Positions 10,810 through 18,454 of a stretch of 64,000 nucleotides of DNA are shown here, piece by piece (positions within the stretch are counted from its first letter, which is position 1; each line of letters starts with the position of its first letter). Below the pieces are notes generated by a model. It saw only the letters and a program-made list of their open reading frames with translations, was not told where the DNA came from and ran no database searches. The stretch covers positions 862,491-926,490 of the forward strand of contig NZ_LIUT01000001.1 in NCBI RefSeq assembly GCF_001277345.1. The letters are read 5' to 3'. A program made the position numbers and the translations under genes. The DNA is from Paenibacillus solani (GTDB lineage: Bacteria > Bacillota > Bacilli > Paenibacillales > Paenibacillaceae).

Positions 10810-11010
10810 ATGATGAGACGCGTAAAGAAAGGGAAAATCTCCAGCAAAACCGAAAAGATGATTGCCCTTCAATCCGCCAAAGCCGAGGATGTTGAGTTTT
10901 CGGCTATGGAAGCGGACAGCGATGATGTTGAAGCCTTGCGCAGAAGCGAGGCCGCGGACGAACGCCAATTGAAGAAAATCCTTGATGAAACCAGTAAAAA
11001 CGTAGATTAG
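10810..11010 (+). CDS. Small hypothetical protein, 66 aa, charged
   Basis: An unrecognised small protein: a basic N-terminus (MMRRVKKGKISSKTEKM) followed by an acidic, helical C-terminal half rich in Glu, Asp and Ala. No cysteines or membrane segments. The ATG at 10810 is chosen because GAGGAG (10794-10799) precedes it at normal distance; upstream ATGs at 10774 and 10792 lack such a site. It lies 47 bp after the previous small gene and ends before a terminator. Confidence 0.6.
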   Translation: MMRRVKKGKISSKTEKMIALQSAKAEDVEFSAMEADSDDVEALRRSEAADERQLKKILDETSKNVD

Positions 11011-11027
11011 TTTGTTCCAAATACGAA

Positions 11028-11081
11028 AGAGCCCACCTTGCCCTCTGATTATGGAGGTTTTAAGGGAGGGCTTCTTTTATT
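11028..11081 (+). terminator. Terminator after the small-gene pair
   Basis: A two-part stem: outer AGCCC-CCTT with AAGG-GGGCT, inner CCTC with GAGG, then CTTTTATTT. The outer stem has a small bulge. Confidence 0.65.
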
Positions 11082-11128
11082 TGAGTTAATCTGGAAATAC
11101 ATGGCCTCTTTCAATTTCAGTGCAAATT

Positions 11129-11158
11129 TTGTATCCAGGGTCCTCTATATAGTACAAT
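11129..11158 (+). promoter_or_regulatory. Candidate sigma-A promoter for prmA
   Basis: TTGTAT (11129-11134), an 18-bp spacer and TACAAT (11153-11158), 35 bp before the prmA start. Confidence 0.5.
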
Positions 11159-11193
11159 AATATTTATGTATGAATGAGGAGGAACGGTAATAG

Positions 11194-12171
11194 ATGTTAT
11201 GGCATGAATTGACGATACATACCACGGAGGAAGCCGTGGAGATGATTACGAATTTCCTGCATGAGGCAGGAGCCGGAGGCGTTTCTATTGAGGAATCCGG
11301 TACAACGAACAAGAAGCGGGATACCTCTTTGGGACAGTGGTTTGATGAAGTTGTCCCATTTAACGATATTCCTGAAGGCTTTGCTGTCATCAAGGGGTAC
11401 TTTGATGAGACTGTGAATTTGGACACAATCCGCGATGAAATTGCGCCCCGCGTTGATGAGCTGAAAGATTTCGGCATTGATGCTGGCGAAGTCAGATATG
11501 AGATGAAAACGGTGGATGAGAATGAATGGGCTACTGCCTGGAAGCAATATTTTAAGCCGATCCGTGTATCTGAGCGATTGACGATCAAGCCGACTTGGGA
11601 GACGTACACGCCAGAATCCGACCAAGAATCGATTATCGAACTGGATCCAGGCATGGCCTTCGGCACAGGGGCACATCCGACGACTTCCTTATGCCTGCGG
11701 ACATTGGAGATGGTGATCAAGGGCGGAGAGGAAGTCATCGACGTTGGGACAGGCTCAGGCATTCTCTCCATCGGTGCAGCGCATTTGGGGGCTTCACGAA
11801 TCCTGGCACTCGATCTGGACCCGGTAGCTGTGTCCAGCGCAAAAGAGAATACCCGTCTGAACGGTTTGGAAGATCGGATTACGGTGAAGGAAAGTGACTT
11901 GCTCTCGGTACTTACGGATTCTTCCGATCAATCGGATCTGGGTGTTACGCTCCCGGTTCATATCGTTGTAGCTAACATTTTGGCTGAGGTTATCCTGTTG
12001 TTTGTAGACGATGTGTACCAGGCTCTCCAGCCGGGAGGTGCTTATATCGCATCGGGCATTTACAAGAACAAGGAAGAGGTCGTGGAGAAGGCTCTGATTG
12101 CAGCCGGTTTTGAAATTACGGATATTTGTCGTGAAGATGATTGGGTTGCATTCGTGGCGAGGAAGAACTAA
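11194..12171 (+). CDS. prmA: Ribosomal protein L11 methyltransferase
   Basis: Methylates lysines and the N-terminus of ribosomal protein L11 using S-adenosylmethionine. The N-terminal L11-recognition domain is followed by the PrmA signature LDPGMAFGTGAHPTTSLCL and the SAM-binding loop VIDVGTGSGILSIGAA (from about residue 180), then VVANILAEV, which includes the catalytic-region NIL. At 325 residues it is near the usual 310-315. GAGGAGG lies 11-18 bases upstream of the ATG. As in B. subtilis (yqeT), it lies downstream of dnaJ and before rsmE, although here an M50 protease gene separates prmA from rsmE. Confidence 0.96.
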   Translation: MLWHELTIHTTEEAVEMITNFLHEAGAGGVSIEESGTTNKKRDTSLGQWFDEVVPFNDIPEGFAVIKGYFDETVNLDTIRDEIAPRVDELKDFGIDAGEVRYEMKTVDENEWATAWKQYFKPIRVSERLTIKPTWETYTPESDQESIIELDPGMAFGTGAHPTTSLCLRTLEMVIKGGEEVIDVGTGSGILSIGAAHLGASRILALDLDPVAVSSAKENTRLNGLEDRITVKESDLLSVLTDSSDQSDLGVTLPVHIVVANILAEVILLFVDDVYQALQPGGAYIASGIYKNKEEVVEKALIAAGFEITDICREDDWVAFVARKN

Positions 12172-12173
12172 TC

Positions 12174-12866
12174 ATGAATGTTTTGGATCAACTGCTATTT
12201 TACCCGCTGGAACAACTTCCTTTTTACCTGATTGCTCTAATCATCGCGTTTTCCGTGCACGAGTTCTCTCATGCCTATTTTGCAAATAAATTCGGAGACC
12301 CTACGGCTAAGCTGCTGGGACGGGTTACGCTGAACCCAGCTGTGCATTTTGATTTCTTGGGGATCGTTCTTTTGCTTGTTGCCGGTTTCGGCTGGGCTCG
12401 TCCGGTACCCATTAATCGCGATAATTTCAGCAGCCCGCGCCGTATGAGTATCATTGTCGCGGCAGTAGGTCCGCTGAGCAACCTTGTGCTCGGAATCCTG
12501 GGGGCGCTTATATATGCACTTTTGTATCAAACAGGGATAATTCCTCCAGAAGGGATTACGAAGACGGATCAAGCGGTGCATTTATTCTTTAATATATTTA
12601 TATTACTTAATTTCTTTCTGTGTCTGTTTAATCTTGTTCCATTGCCTCCATTGGATGGATACCGAATTCTTGAGAATGCACTTCCTCCGCGGATGAGTGC
12701 GAAGATTCAGAAGTTTGAGCAATGGTCGATCCTAGTATTCCTGTTGATCATACTGTTGCCTGTTTTTCAGGATTATACGATCAAGCCTCTATATGATGCG
12801 GCACATGCGCTGTCATCCAAATTTCTGGATATGTTCATTATGATGACGGGTGGTTACCGGCTCTGA
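12174..12866 (+). CDS. M50 family (site-2-type) membrane zinc protease
   Basis: A multi-spanning membrane metalloprotease. The zinc motif HEFSH is at 29-33 in the first membrane helix, and the third ligand is in NLVPLPPLDGYR. NPAVHFDFLG, following HExxH, is typical of the short, PDZ-less M50B type, as in Bacillus YwhC. At 231 residues it has about six helices. The ATG at 12174 is 2 bp after the prmA stop, with GAGGAAG inside the end of prmA, so the two are cotranscribed and probably translationally coupled. The substrate is unknown. It is an insertion relative to the B. subtilis prmA-rsmE order. Confidence 0.9.
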   Translation: MNVLDQLLFYPLEQLPFYLIALIIAFSVHEFSHAYFANKFGDPTAKLLGRVTLNPAVHFDFLGIVLLLVAGFGWARPVPINRDNFSSPRRMSIIVAAVGPLSNLVLGILGALIYALLYQTGIIPPEGITKTDQAVHLFFNIFILLNFFLCLFNLVPLPPLDGYRILENALPPRMSAKIQKFEQWSILVFLLIILLPVFQDYTIKPLYDAAHALSSKFLDMFIMMTGGYRL

Positions 12867-12938
12867 TTTTCTCTGGTCAGTTTGTTCGAAAAGTTGTATG
12901 ATGGGGTTTGGCGATTTTGGAGTTAGGTGAGGATAGAG

Positions 12939-13709
12939 ATGCAGCGATATTTTGTGACTCCCGCGCAATTTCAGGGAGAACGTGTTGAGATTACGGGCGA
13001 TGATGCCCGTCATATTACCAAGGTCATGCGAGGCAGACTTGGTGATCAATTGATTGTTAGCGACGGGGTATCCCGCGAGGCCGTGGTGGAAATTGAGAGT
13101 ATTGAGGCAGGCAGTGTTGCTGCTGTTGTGGTTGAACCACTGGAGATGACTCAAGAGCCGCACCTGCAAGTTAGCATCGCTCAGAGCTTGCCGAAAGGCG
13201 ACAAAATGGAGACCGTTATCCAAAAGTGTACCGAGATCGGTGCGGTATCCTTTGTACCTTTTCTGTCGGAAAGGACGATTGTTCAGTATGATGCCAAGAA
13301 AGAAGGCAAGCGGCTGGAGCGCTGGCGCAAGATTGCGAAGGAGGCAGCGGAACAGGCCCACCGTAACCGGGTCCCGTCTGTTGAACAGCCTTTGTCGTGG
13401 AAAAATCTGCTAGCCTCGTTTTCTGGCTATGATGCAATCTATTTTTGTTATGAAAAAGAGCATGGTTCCCAGCTTAGGGACATGTTGAAGCCTTTTGTGG
13501 AGCAGGCGCTGCCGGAGCTCGGCTCTAAGGCCAGCTTGCTGCTGGTCATTGGGCCGGAGGGCGGCTTTACGGAAGAGGAAAGCCGGGCTGCTGAGGAGGC
13601 AGGGGCCGTATCTGTTGGACTTGGAAAACGGATCCTGCGTTGCGAGACAGCCGGCATGACGGCGCTTGCCTGCGCACTATATGAATCTGGAGAAATGGGG
13701 GGCGTTTGA
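12939..13709 (+). CDS. rsmE: 16S rRNA (uracil1498-N3)-methyltransferase
   Basis: A SPOUT-fold methyltransferase that modifies U1498 in the 30S decoding region. The N-terminal PUA-like domain contains DDARHITKVMRGRLGD. The C-terminal trefoil knot has the SAM motifs LLVIGPEGGFTEEE and LGKRILRCETAGMTAL. The ATG at 12939 is preceded by TAGGTGAGG at a good distance; an in-frame GTG at 12927 lies within that site and is less likely. The protein is 256 residues long. Its stop lies 2 bases before the mtaB start. Confidence 0.95.
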   Translation: MQRYFVTPAQFQGERVEITGDDARHITKVMRGRLGDQLIVSDGVSREAVVEIESIEAGSVAAVVVEPLEMTQEPHLQVSIAQSLPKGDKMETVIQKCTEIGAVSFVPFLSERTIVQYDAKKEGKRLERWRKIAKEAAEQAHRNRVPSVEQPLSWKNLLASFSGYDAIYFCYEKEHGSQLRDMLKPFVEQALPELGSKASLLLVIGPEGGFTEEESRAAEEAGAVSVGLGKRILRCETAGMTALACALYESGEMGGV

Positions 13710-13711
13710 AC

Positions 13712-15055
13712 ATGCCATCCGTAGCGTTTTATACGTTGGGTTGCAAAGTCAATTTTTATGATACCGAGGCCATCTGGCAATACTTCAAGAATGAAGGCTA
13801 CGACCAGGTGGACTTCGAACAAACCGCTGATGTTTATCTGATTAACACCTGTCATGTTACCAATACTGGGGACAAGAAGAGTCGTCAGATGATTAGAAGA
13901 GCGGTTCGCCGCAATCCCGAGGCCATCGTGGCTGTAACGGGCTGTTACGCGCAAACCTCGCCTGCAGAAATTCTGGATATCCCGGGTGTGGATCTTGTGA
14001 TCGGGAACCAGGATCGCGATAAAATCATGGAATTCATTCACGATATCGAAAAAACGCGTCAGCCGATCAATGCTGTTCGCAACATTATGAAGACCCGGGT
14101 ATTTGAGGAAATGGACGTTCCGGATTTCGCAGAGCGTACTCGCGCATTTCTTAAAATTCAGGACGGATGCAACAATTTCTGCACGTTCTGCATTATCCCT
14201 TGGTCCCGCGGTCTTTCACGTAGCCGTGATCCGAAGAGCATTATACAGCAGGCACATCAGCTTGTTGATGCCGGTTATAAGGAGATCGTGCTGACGGGTA
14301 TCCACACCGGCGGATATGGCGATGATCTGGAGGATTACCGATTATCAGATCTACTATGGGATCTTGACCGCGTGGACGGTTTGGAACGAATCCGGATCAG
14401 CTCCATTGAAGCAAGTCAGATTGATGAGAAGATGCTGGATGTTCTGAACCGTTCCAGCAAAATGTGCCGCCATCTTCATATACCGCTGCAAGCGGGGGAT
14501 GATACGGTACTGAAACGGATGCGCCGTAAATATACAACTGAAGAGTTCTATAACAAGATGGGCTTGATTCGTCAAGCCATGCCCGATGTGGGCATTACGA
14601 CGGACGTTATCGTTGGCTTCCCTGGCGAAACCGATGAGATGTTCCGAAACGGCTATGACCTCATGAAGGCGATTCAGTTCTCCGAAATGCATGTGTTCCC
14701 GTATTCCAAGCGGACCGGTACGCCGGCGGCACGGATGGAGGATCAGGTGGACGACGAAGTGAAGAATGCACGCGTGCATGATCTGATTGATTTGTCAGAG
14801 CAACTGCAGCTTGCATATGCTGAACGTTTTGTGGGTCAGATTCTCGAGGTAATTCCGGAACGAGAATACAAGGGAGCTCCTCAGGGCGGCATGATGCAGG
14901 GCTATAGTGATAACTATCTGCAGCTTGTGTTCAATGGTTCGCCTGAGCTCGAAGGCAAACTGTGTCGTGTAAAAGTGACCAAAGCCGGTGTGAATGAATG
15001 CGAGGGCGAACTCCTTAGCATCGTGGATCATGGACTAAAGGCAGCTGCCCAGTAA
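13712..15055 (+). CDS. mtaB: tRNA t6A37 methylthiotransferase MtaB
   Basis: Converts t6A37 to ms2t6A37 in ANN-decoding tRNAs (B. subtilis yqeV). The N-terminal UPF0004 domain has cysteines in LGCKVN, INTCHV and VTGCYA for the auxiliary 4Fe-4S cluster. The radical SAM motif is C153-x3-C157-x2-C160, and a C-terminal TRAM region follows. The start is the ATG at 13712, 9 bases after a GGGGGG run. A TTG at 13706 overlaps the rsmE stop but is too close to that site. The protein is 447 residues long. The rsmE-mtaB order is conserved in Bacillales. Confidence 0.96.
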   Translation: MPSVAFYTLGCKVNFYDTEAIWQYFKNEGYDQVDFEQTADVYLINTCHVTNTGDKKSRQMIRRAVRRNPEAIVAVTGCYAQTSPAEILDIPGVDLVIGNQDRDKIMEFIHDIEKTRQPINAVRNIMKTRVFEEMDVPDFAERTRAFLKIQDGCNNFCTFCIIPWSRGLSRSRDPKSIIQQAHQLVDAGYKEIVLTGIHTGGYGDDLEDYRLSDLLWDLDRVDGLERIRISSIEASQIDEKMLDVLNRSSKMCRHLHIPLQAGDDTVLKRMRRKYTTEEFYNKMGLIRQAMPDVGITTDVIVGFPGETDEMFRNGYDLMKAIQFSEMHVFPYSKRTGTPAARMEDQVDDEVKNARVHDLIDLSEQLQLAYAERFVGQILEVIPEREYKGAPQGGMMQGYSDNYLQLVFNGSPELEGKLCRVKVTKAGVNECEGELLSIVDHGLKAAAQ

Positions 15056-15076
15056 TTACAATAGCAGCCATCCAGA

Positions 15077-15120
15077 CAAGGATTTCATTTCCTGGCTACC
15101 GGAAGTGGAATCCTTGTTGT
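15077..15120 (+). terminator. Long hairpin after mtaB, probable terminator
   Basis: A 16-bp stem, CAAGGATTTCATTTCC with GGAAGTGGAATCCTTG, with only two G-U wobbles and an 8-nt loop. The following TTGTTGT is a poor U-tract, so termination may be partial. Confidence 0.6.
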
Positions 15121-15140
15121 ACATGAAGGAGGAATAGGAC

Positions 15141-15596
15141 GTGACATACACACAAATTTCCGCAGGCGGCGTTGTATACCGTCACCATGAAGGGGCGCTT
15201 CAAGTCCAGCTCATCTTGGACCGTTATGGAAAAACCTCGCTTCCCAAAGGGAAAATGGAAGCAGGAGAAACGGTTGAGCAGACGGCTCTCCGAGAAATTT
15301 GCGAGGAGACAGGTATCGTCGGATCCATCACCTCTCCAGTGGACATTATTGCTTATAAATATCAGCATCCTGAATTCGGTCAGGTTGATAAAGAAGTTCA
15401 TTACTACCTGGTTAAGGCAGTAGGAGGCACCTTAAAACCCCAAGTCGAGGAAATCAACGGGGTGGATTGGTTCGAACCCCTATCGGCATGGAGGAAGCAG
15501 CGGAGCAACGGCTATAATAACAATGATATTATTCTGCGTAAAGCACTCGCATTGCTTGAAGTCAGCATCCCTGCGGATGAGGATATGAAGGGTTAG
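15141..15596 (+). CDS. Nudix hydrolase
   Basis: Hydrolyses a nucleoside diphosphate linked to another moiety. The Nudix box is complete at residues 37-59: G-x5-E-x7-REICEETGI, with metal-binding glutamates 52, 55 and 56. The N-terminus (SAGGVVYR) is typical of MutT/Ap4A-type enzymes, and the protein is 151 residues long. The substrate cannot be told from sequence. The start is GTG, with GAAGGAGGAAT upstream. Its stop overlaps the stop of the convergent transporter gene by 3 bp. Confidence 0.9.
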   Translation: MTYTQISAGGVVYRHHEGALQVQLILDRYGKTSLPKGKMEAGETVEQTALREICEETGIVGSITSPVDIIAYKYQHPEFGQVDKEVHYYLVKAVGGTLKPQVEEINGVDWFEPLSAWRKQRSNGYNNNDIILRKALALLEVSIPADEDMKG

Positions 15597-16564
15597 GTCT
15601 GTGCCCGCTTGCTCCAGAAGGGCAGATAGCATAGAGGAAGGGCAATCAGCGAACATACAATGTTAAACAGAGTTTGCGCATGGGCGATTTGTCCAGCAGG
15701 GTCTGCCGCGAGCCAGCCGGATACGGTGGTTAAACCCGATATCATGGGAGTAAAGAGCAGGACTCCACCGACATTTAGCCCCATGTGGGACCAGGCTACA
15801 AACCGCCCTGCCCGGCTGCTGCCTATGGCGGCTATCAGAGCTGTGACGCAGGTGCCTACGTTGGAGCCAAGCACGATCGCCACCCCGATCACTGGAGGCA
15901 GGGACGCACTGGCTGCTAGACCCATAGCCATAGCGATCACGGCAGTGCCGCTGTGCATGAGAGCAGTCAAGAGCATGCCGGCTGCAATGCCCCAGAGAAC
16001 ACTTTGCGAGGCATGATCCACAAACCACTGGAACAAACCGAGGGTTTGCAGTGTCGGGCCTATGGATTGCATGATTTGTATCGCTAGCAATACCAGCGAG
16101 AACCCGGCGATCGCAAGACACAGGAACTGACCGCGGACCAATTGATTTTTTATATTGTCGCTGCTTGAAGGCACGCGTTCACTTGCGATGACGGCACCAA
16201 CCCATAGCATCAGTGAGAGGACAAGGAGGGGCATGGCTGCTTGTCCGATCTGCAGGCTGATGAGCTCGGTGGTTACCGTCGTGCCGATGTTTGTGCCGAG
16301 GATAACCCCTAGGGTACCGGCCAGGCTTAACAAACCGGCATTGGCGAAGCCGATTGCCAGCACGGTAACCGCGGTACTGCTCTGCAGCAGAGCTGTAACC
16401 ACCGTGCTGGCGATCATGCCTTTAATAGGCGTTGATGTCGCATTGTGGAGCCACTTATGCAGCAGTGGACCGGCCCAGCGCTGGAGGGCAACTTCCATCA
16501 CCTTCATACCAAACAGGAATAGGACAAGACCGTAACAGACAGGAAACCAGAGTGAGGATAGCAT
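15593..16564 (-). CDS. yqeW: Na/Pi-cotransporter family protein (YqeW-like)
   Basis: An integral membrane phosphate:sodium symporter-family protein of 323 residues. Two inverted homologous halves are visible: LLQSSTAVTVLAIG with ILGTNIGTT in the first, LMHSGTAVIAMAMG with VLGSNVGTC in the second. These QSS/HSG repeats are the NptA/PF02690 signature. There is no C-terminal PhoU domain. The ATG at 16564 has AAAGGAG correctly placed; the frame extends 19 codons further upstream without such a site. B. subtilis yqeW lies between mtaB (yqeV) and rpsU, so position supports orthology. Here it is on the opposite strand and tail-to-tail with the Nudix gene. Confidence 0.9.
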   Translation of the reverse strand: MLSSLWFPVCYGLVLFLFGMKVMEVALQRWAGPLLHKWLHNATSTPIKGMIASTVVTALLQSSTAVTVLAIGFANAGLLSLAGTLGVILGTNIGTTVTTELISLQIGQAAMPLLVLSLMLWVGAVIASERVPSSSDNIKNQLVRGQFLCLAIAGFSLVLLAIQIMQSIGPTLQTLGLFQWFVDHASQSVLWGIAAGMLLTALMHSGTAVIAMAMGLAASASLPPVIGVAIVLGSNVGTCVTALIAAIGSSRAGRFVAWSHMGLNVGGVLLFTPMISGLTTVSGWLAADPAGQIAHAQTLFNIVCSLIALPLCYLPFWSKRAQT

Positions 16565-16754
16565 GATGTTCTCCTTTTTTGAGAAATAAAATGTAAAGAT
16601 ACGAATACTAAGACAACGCATTATGCATTTAAAGTACCTGAATCGAATTCTCAGCTAGGTTTGAGCAGGTGCTTTTTCTAATTACGTATATGACCCCAGG
16701 CGGACATGCATGCCTATTGAATTCGTCAGGGACAATCTAAGGAGTGACATATAA

Positions 16755-18125
16755 GTGCCATCGGTTATTTTGGAGCGCAGTCGAAAAAAGAGACTGGAGC
16801 AGGGACATCCCTGGGTTTATAAAAGCGAAATTGCTTCGGTGGAAGGTGAACCGGTACCCGGCGACATCGTCTCGGTGCTAAACCATCAAGGCCGGTTTCT
16901 TGCCTCGGGTTATTACAATCCTCAATCTCAAATTACCGTGCGTACCGTTTCGTATGAGCCGCTTGAGAAAATGGACAAGGCTTTTTTTACTGCCAGATTC
17001 CAGGAGTGCCTGAAACATCGGGAACGGTTTATCACTGATGAGAATGCCTATCGGTTCGTATACGGAGAGGCTGATTTTTTGCCGGGTCTGATCGTAGACC
17101 GATTTGCTGACGTGCTGGTTGTGCAGCTGCTGACGCTGGGCATGGATCGCTGCCGTACGGAGATCGTGGACGCTCTTGTTGAGGTGCTGCATCCCCAAGG
17201 GATTTATGAGCGGAGCGATGTGTCCATTCGGGAACTGGAAGGTTTGGAACAGCGCAAAGGAATTCTGTATGGGGAATGCCCACGTCACGTCACCGTCACG
17301 GAGAACGGCTTGAAGATCAAAGTCGATATCGAAGAGGGCCAGAAGACCGGATATTTCTTTGATCAGCGGGAGAACCGAGCATCCATTAAACCGTTAATGA
17401 CTGGTTGGGGAAGCCGAAGCGGGATTACACTTCAGGCGATTGAGCGTGATGGTGAGACAAAAACTTTACCGGTGAACAAAAGCGGAAAAGAAGTAACTTT
17501 TCCGTATTGGGACGGTGCTACAGTGCTGGAATGTTTTTCGCACACGGGCAGTTTCACGCTCCATGCATGCAAGTACGGCGCAAAGAAAGTCACCTGCCTC
17601 GATATCTCGGAGCATGCCATTGAAAGTGCTAAAGAGAACGTGGAATTGAATGGATTCGAAGATCGCGTGGAGTTTGTGGTGGATGATGCCTTCCAATATT
17701 TGCGCAATCAGGTGAAGGGGCTGGAAGAACGGGAGCTGCGTTCCCAAGGGGACAAGAAGGTGGATACCTCCAAACCTTTGACTGCGGGCGGGCGCTCTTG
17801 GGATGTGGTCATTCTGGACCCACCGGCGTTTGCCAAAACCAGATCAGCGGTTAAAGGAGCCTGCCGCGGATACAAGGACATCAATCTCCATGGCATGAAG
17901 TTGGTGAATGAGGGCGGTTATCTGGTGACGGCGAGCTGCTCGTATCATATGCGCCCGGATTTGTTCCTGGAAACGATCCAGGAAGCGGCGAAAGATGCCG
18001 GCAAAATTCTCCGATTGGTAGAATGGCGCGCAGCTGGCAAGGATCATCCGCAAATTCTGGGAGTTGACGAAGGGCATTATTTGAAGTTTGCCGTATTTGA
18101 AGTGCGCAGCAAATCAAAATTGTAA
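16755..18125 (+). CDS. 23S rRNA (cytosine-C5)-methyltransferase, RlmI/YwbD-like, with two insertions
   Basis: SAM-dependent rRNA methyltransferase. The N-terminal PUA domain (RKKRLEQGHPWVYKSEI) is followed by the central EEH region (GQKTGYFFDQRENR), the SAM loop VLECFSHTGSFTLHA (258-271) and the catalytic motif ILDPPAFAK (353-361). At 456 residues it is about 60 longer than typical RlmI. The extra length sits in two places: about 216-253, before the SAM loop, and about 320-348, before the DPPAF motif. Both are Gly/Ser/Lys-rich and probably surface loops. The start is GTG, with AAGGAGTGA upstream. The exact target base is inferred from family only. Confidence 0.88.
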   Translation: MPSVILERSRKKRLEQGHPWVYKSEIASVEGEPVPGDIVSVLNHQGRFLASGYYNPQSQITVRTVSYEPLEKMDKAFFTARFQECLKHRERFITDENAYRFVYGEADFLPGLIVDRFADVLVVQLLTLGMDRCRTEIVDALVEVLHPQGIYERSDVSIRELEGLEQRKGILYGECPRHVTVTENGLKIKVDIEEGQKTGYFFDQRENRASIKPLMTGWGSRSGITLQAIERDGETKTLPVNKSGKEVTFPYWDGATVLECFSHTGSFTLHACKYGAKKVTCLDISEHAIESAKENVELNGFEDRVEFVVDDAFQYLRNQVKGLEERELRSQGDKKVDTSKPLTAGGRSWDVVILDPPAFAKTRSAVKGACRGYKDINLHGMKLVNEGGYLVTASCSYHMRPDLFLETIQEAAKDAGKILRLVEWRAAGKDHPQILGVDEGHYLKFAVFEVRSKSKL

Positions 18126-18159
18126 CAGGTTATGGCTGCGATTAGCAGCGCATCAAGAG

Positions 18160-18206
18160 AAGGATCTTGCATGGGATGGGTAACCATCATGGCAGGGTCC
18201 TTTTTG
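18160..18206 (+). terminator. Terminator after the rlmI-like gene
   Basis: AAGGATCTTGCATGGGATGG pairs with CATCATGGCAGGGTCCTT with one bulge and wobbles, followed by TTTTT. Confidence 0.75.
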
Positions 18207-18240
18207 GTTTCCGGCAATATTTTGGAAAGGGAATGAAATC

Positions 18241-18254
18241 CAAACGTATGTTCC
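18241..18254 (+). promoter_or_regulatory. LexA (SOS) box-like operator upstream of addB
   Basis: CAAACGTATGTTCC matches the B. subtilis LexA/DinR consensus CGAACRNRYGTTYC at 13 of 14 positions, with the core AAC-N4-GTT intact. It overlaps the predicted -35 region, a repressing position. SOS control of this repair operon is an inference from the motif and its placement. Confidence 0.6.
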
Positions 18255-18278
18255 ATGCTTCCATACTTATGCTATACT
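18251..18278 (+). promoter_or_regulatory. Candidate promoter of addB-addA-sbcD-sbcC
   Basis: TTCCAT (18251-18256), a 16-bp spacer and an extended -10, TGC-TATACT (18270-18278). The 329-bp gap between the rlmI-like gene and addB otherwise holds only the terminator and a leader of about 170 nt in which I see no gene. Confidence 0.5.
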
Positions 18279-18454
18279 AGTAATCAGCATCTTTTAGGAT
18301 AAAGAACTCATTATCAGGCTGAATTTAATATAAATATTCAAACATAGATTCATCGGTATAAGGGATGATTTCACCGCAGCTATATCTGTTTTATGGACGG
18401 ATGGAATTGCCCTTTTTAGTAGACTAAATTGATGTAGAGGGGGCATGGCAGAAC

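Noticed and set aside
15660..16535. Plus-strand frames of 118 and 126 codons opposite the Na/Pi transporter
   Set aside because: They mirror the conserved transporter repeats on the minus strand and lack ribosome sites.
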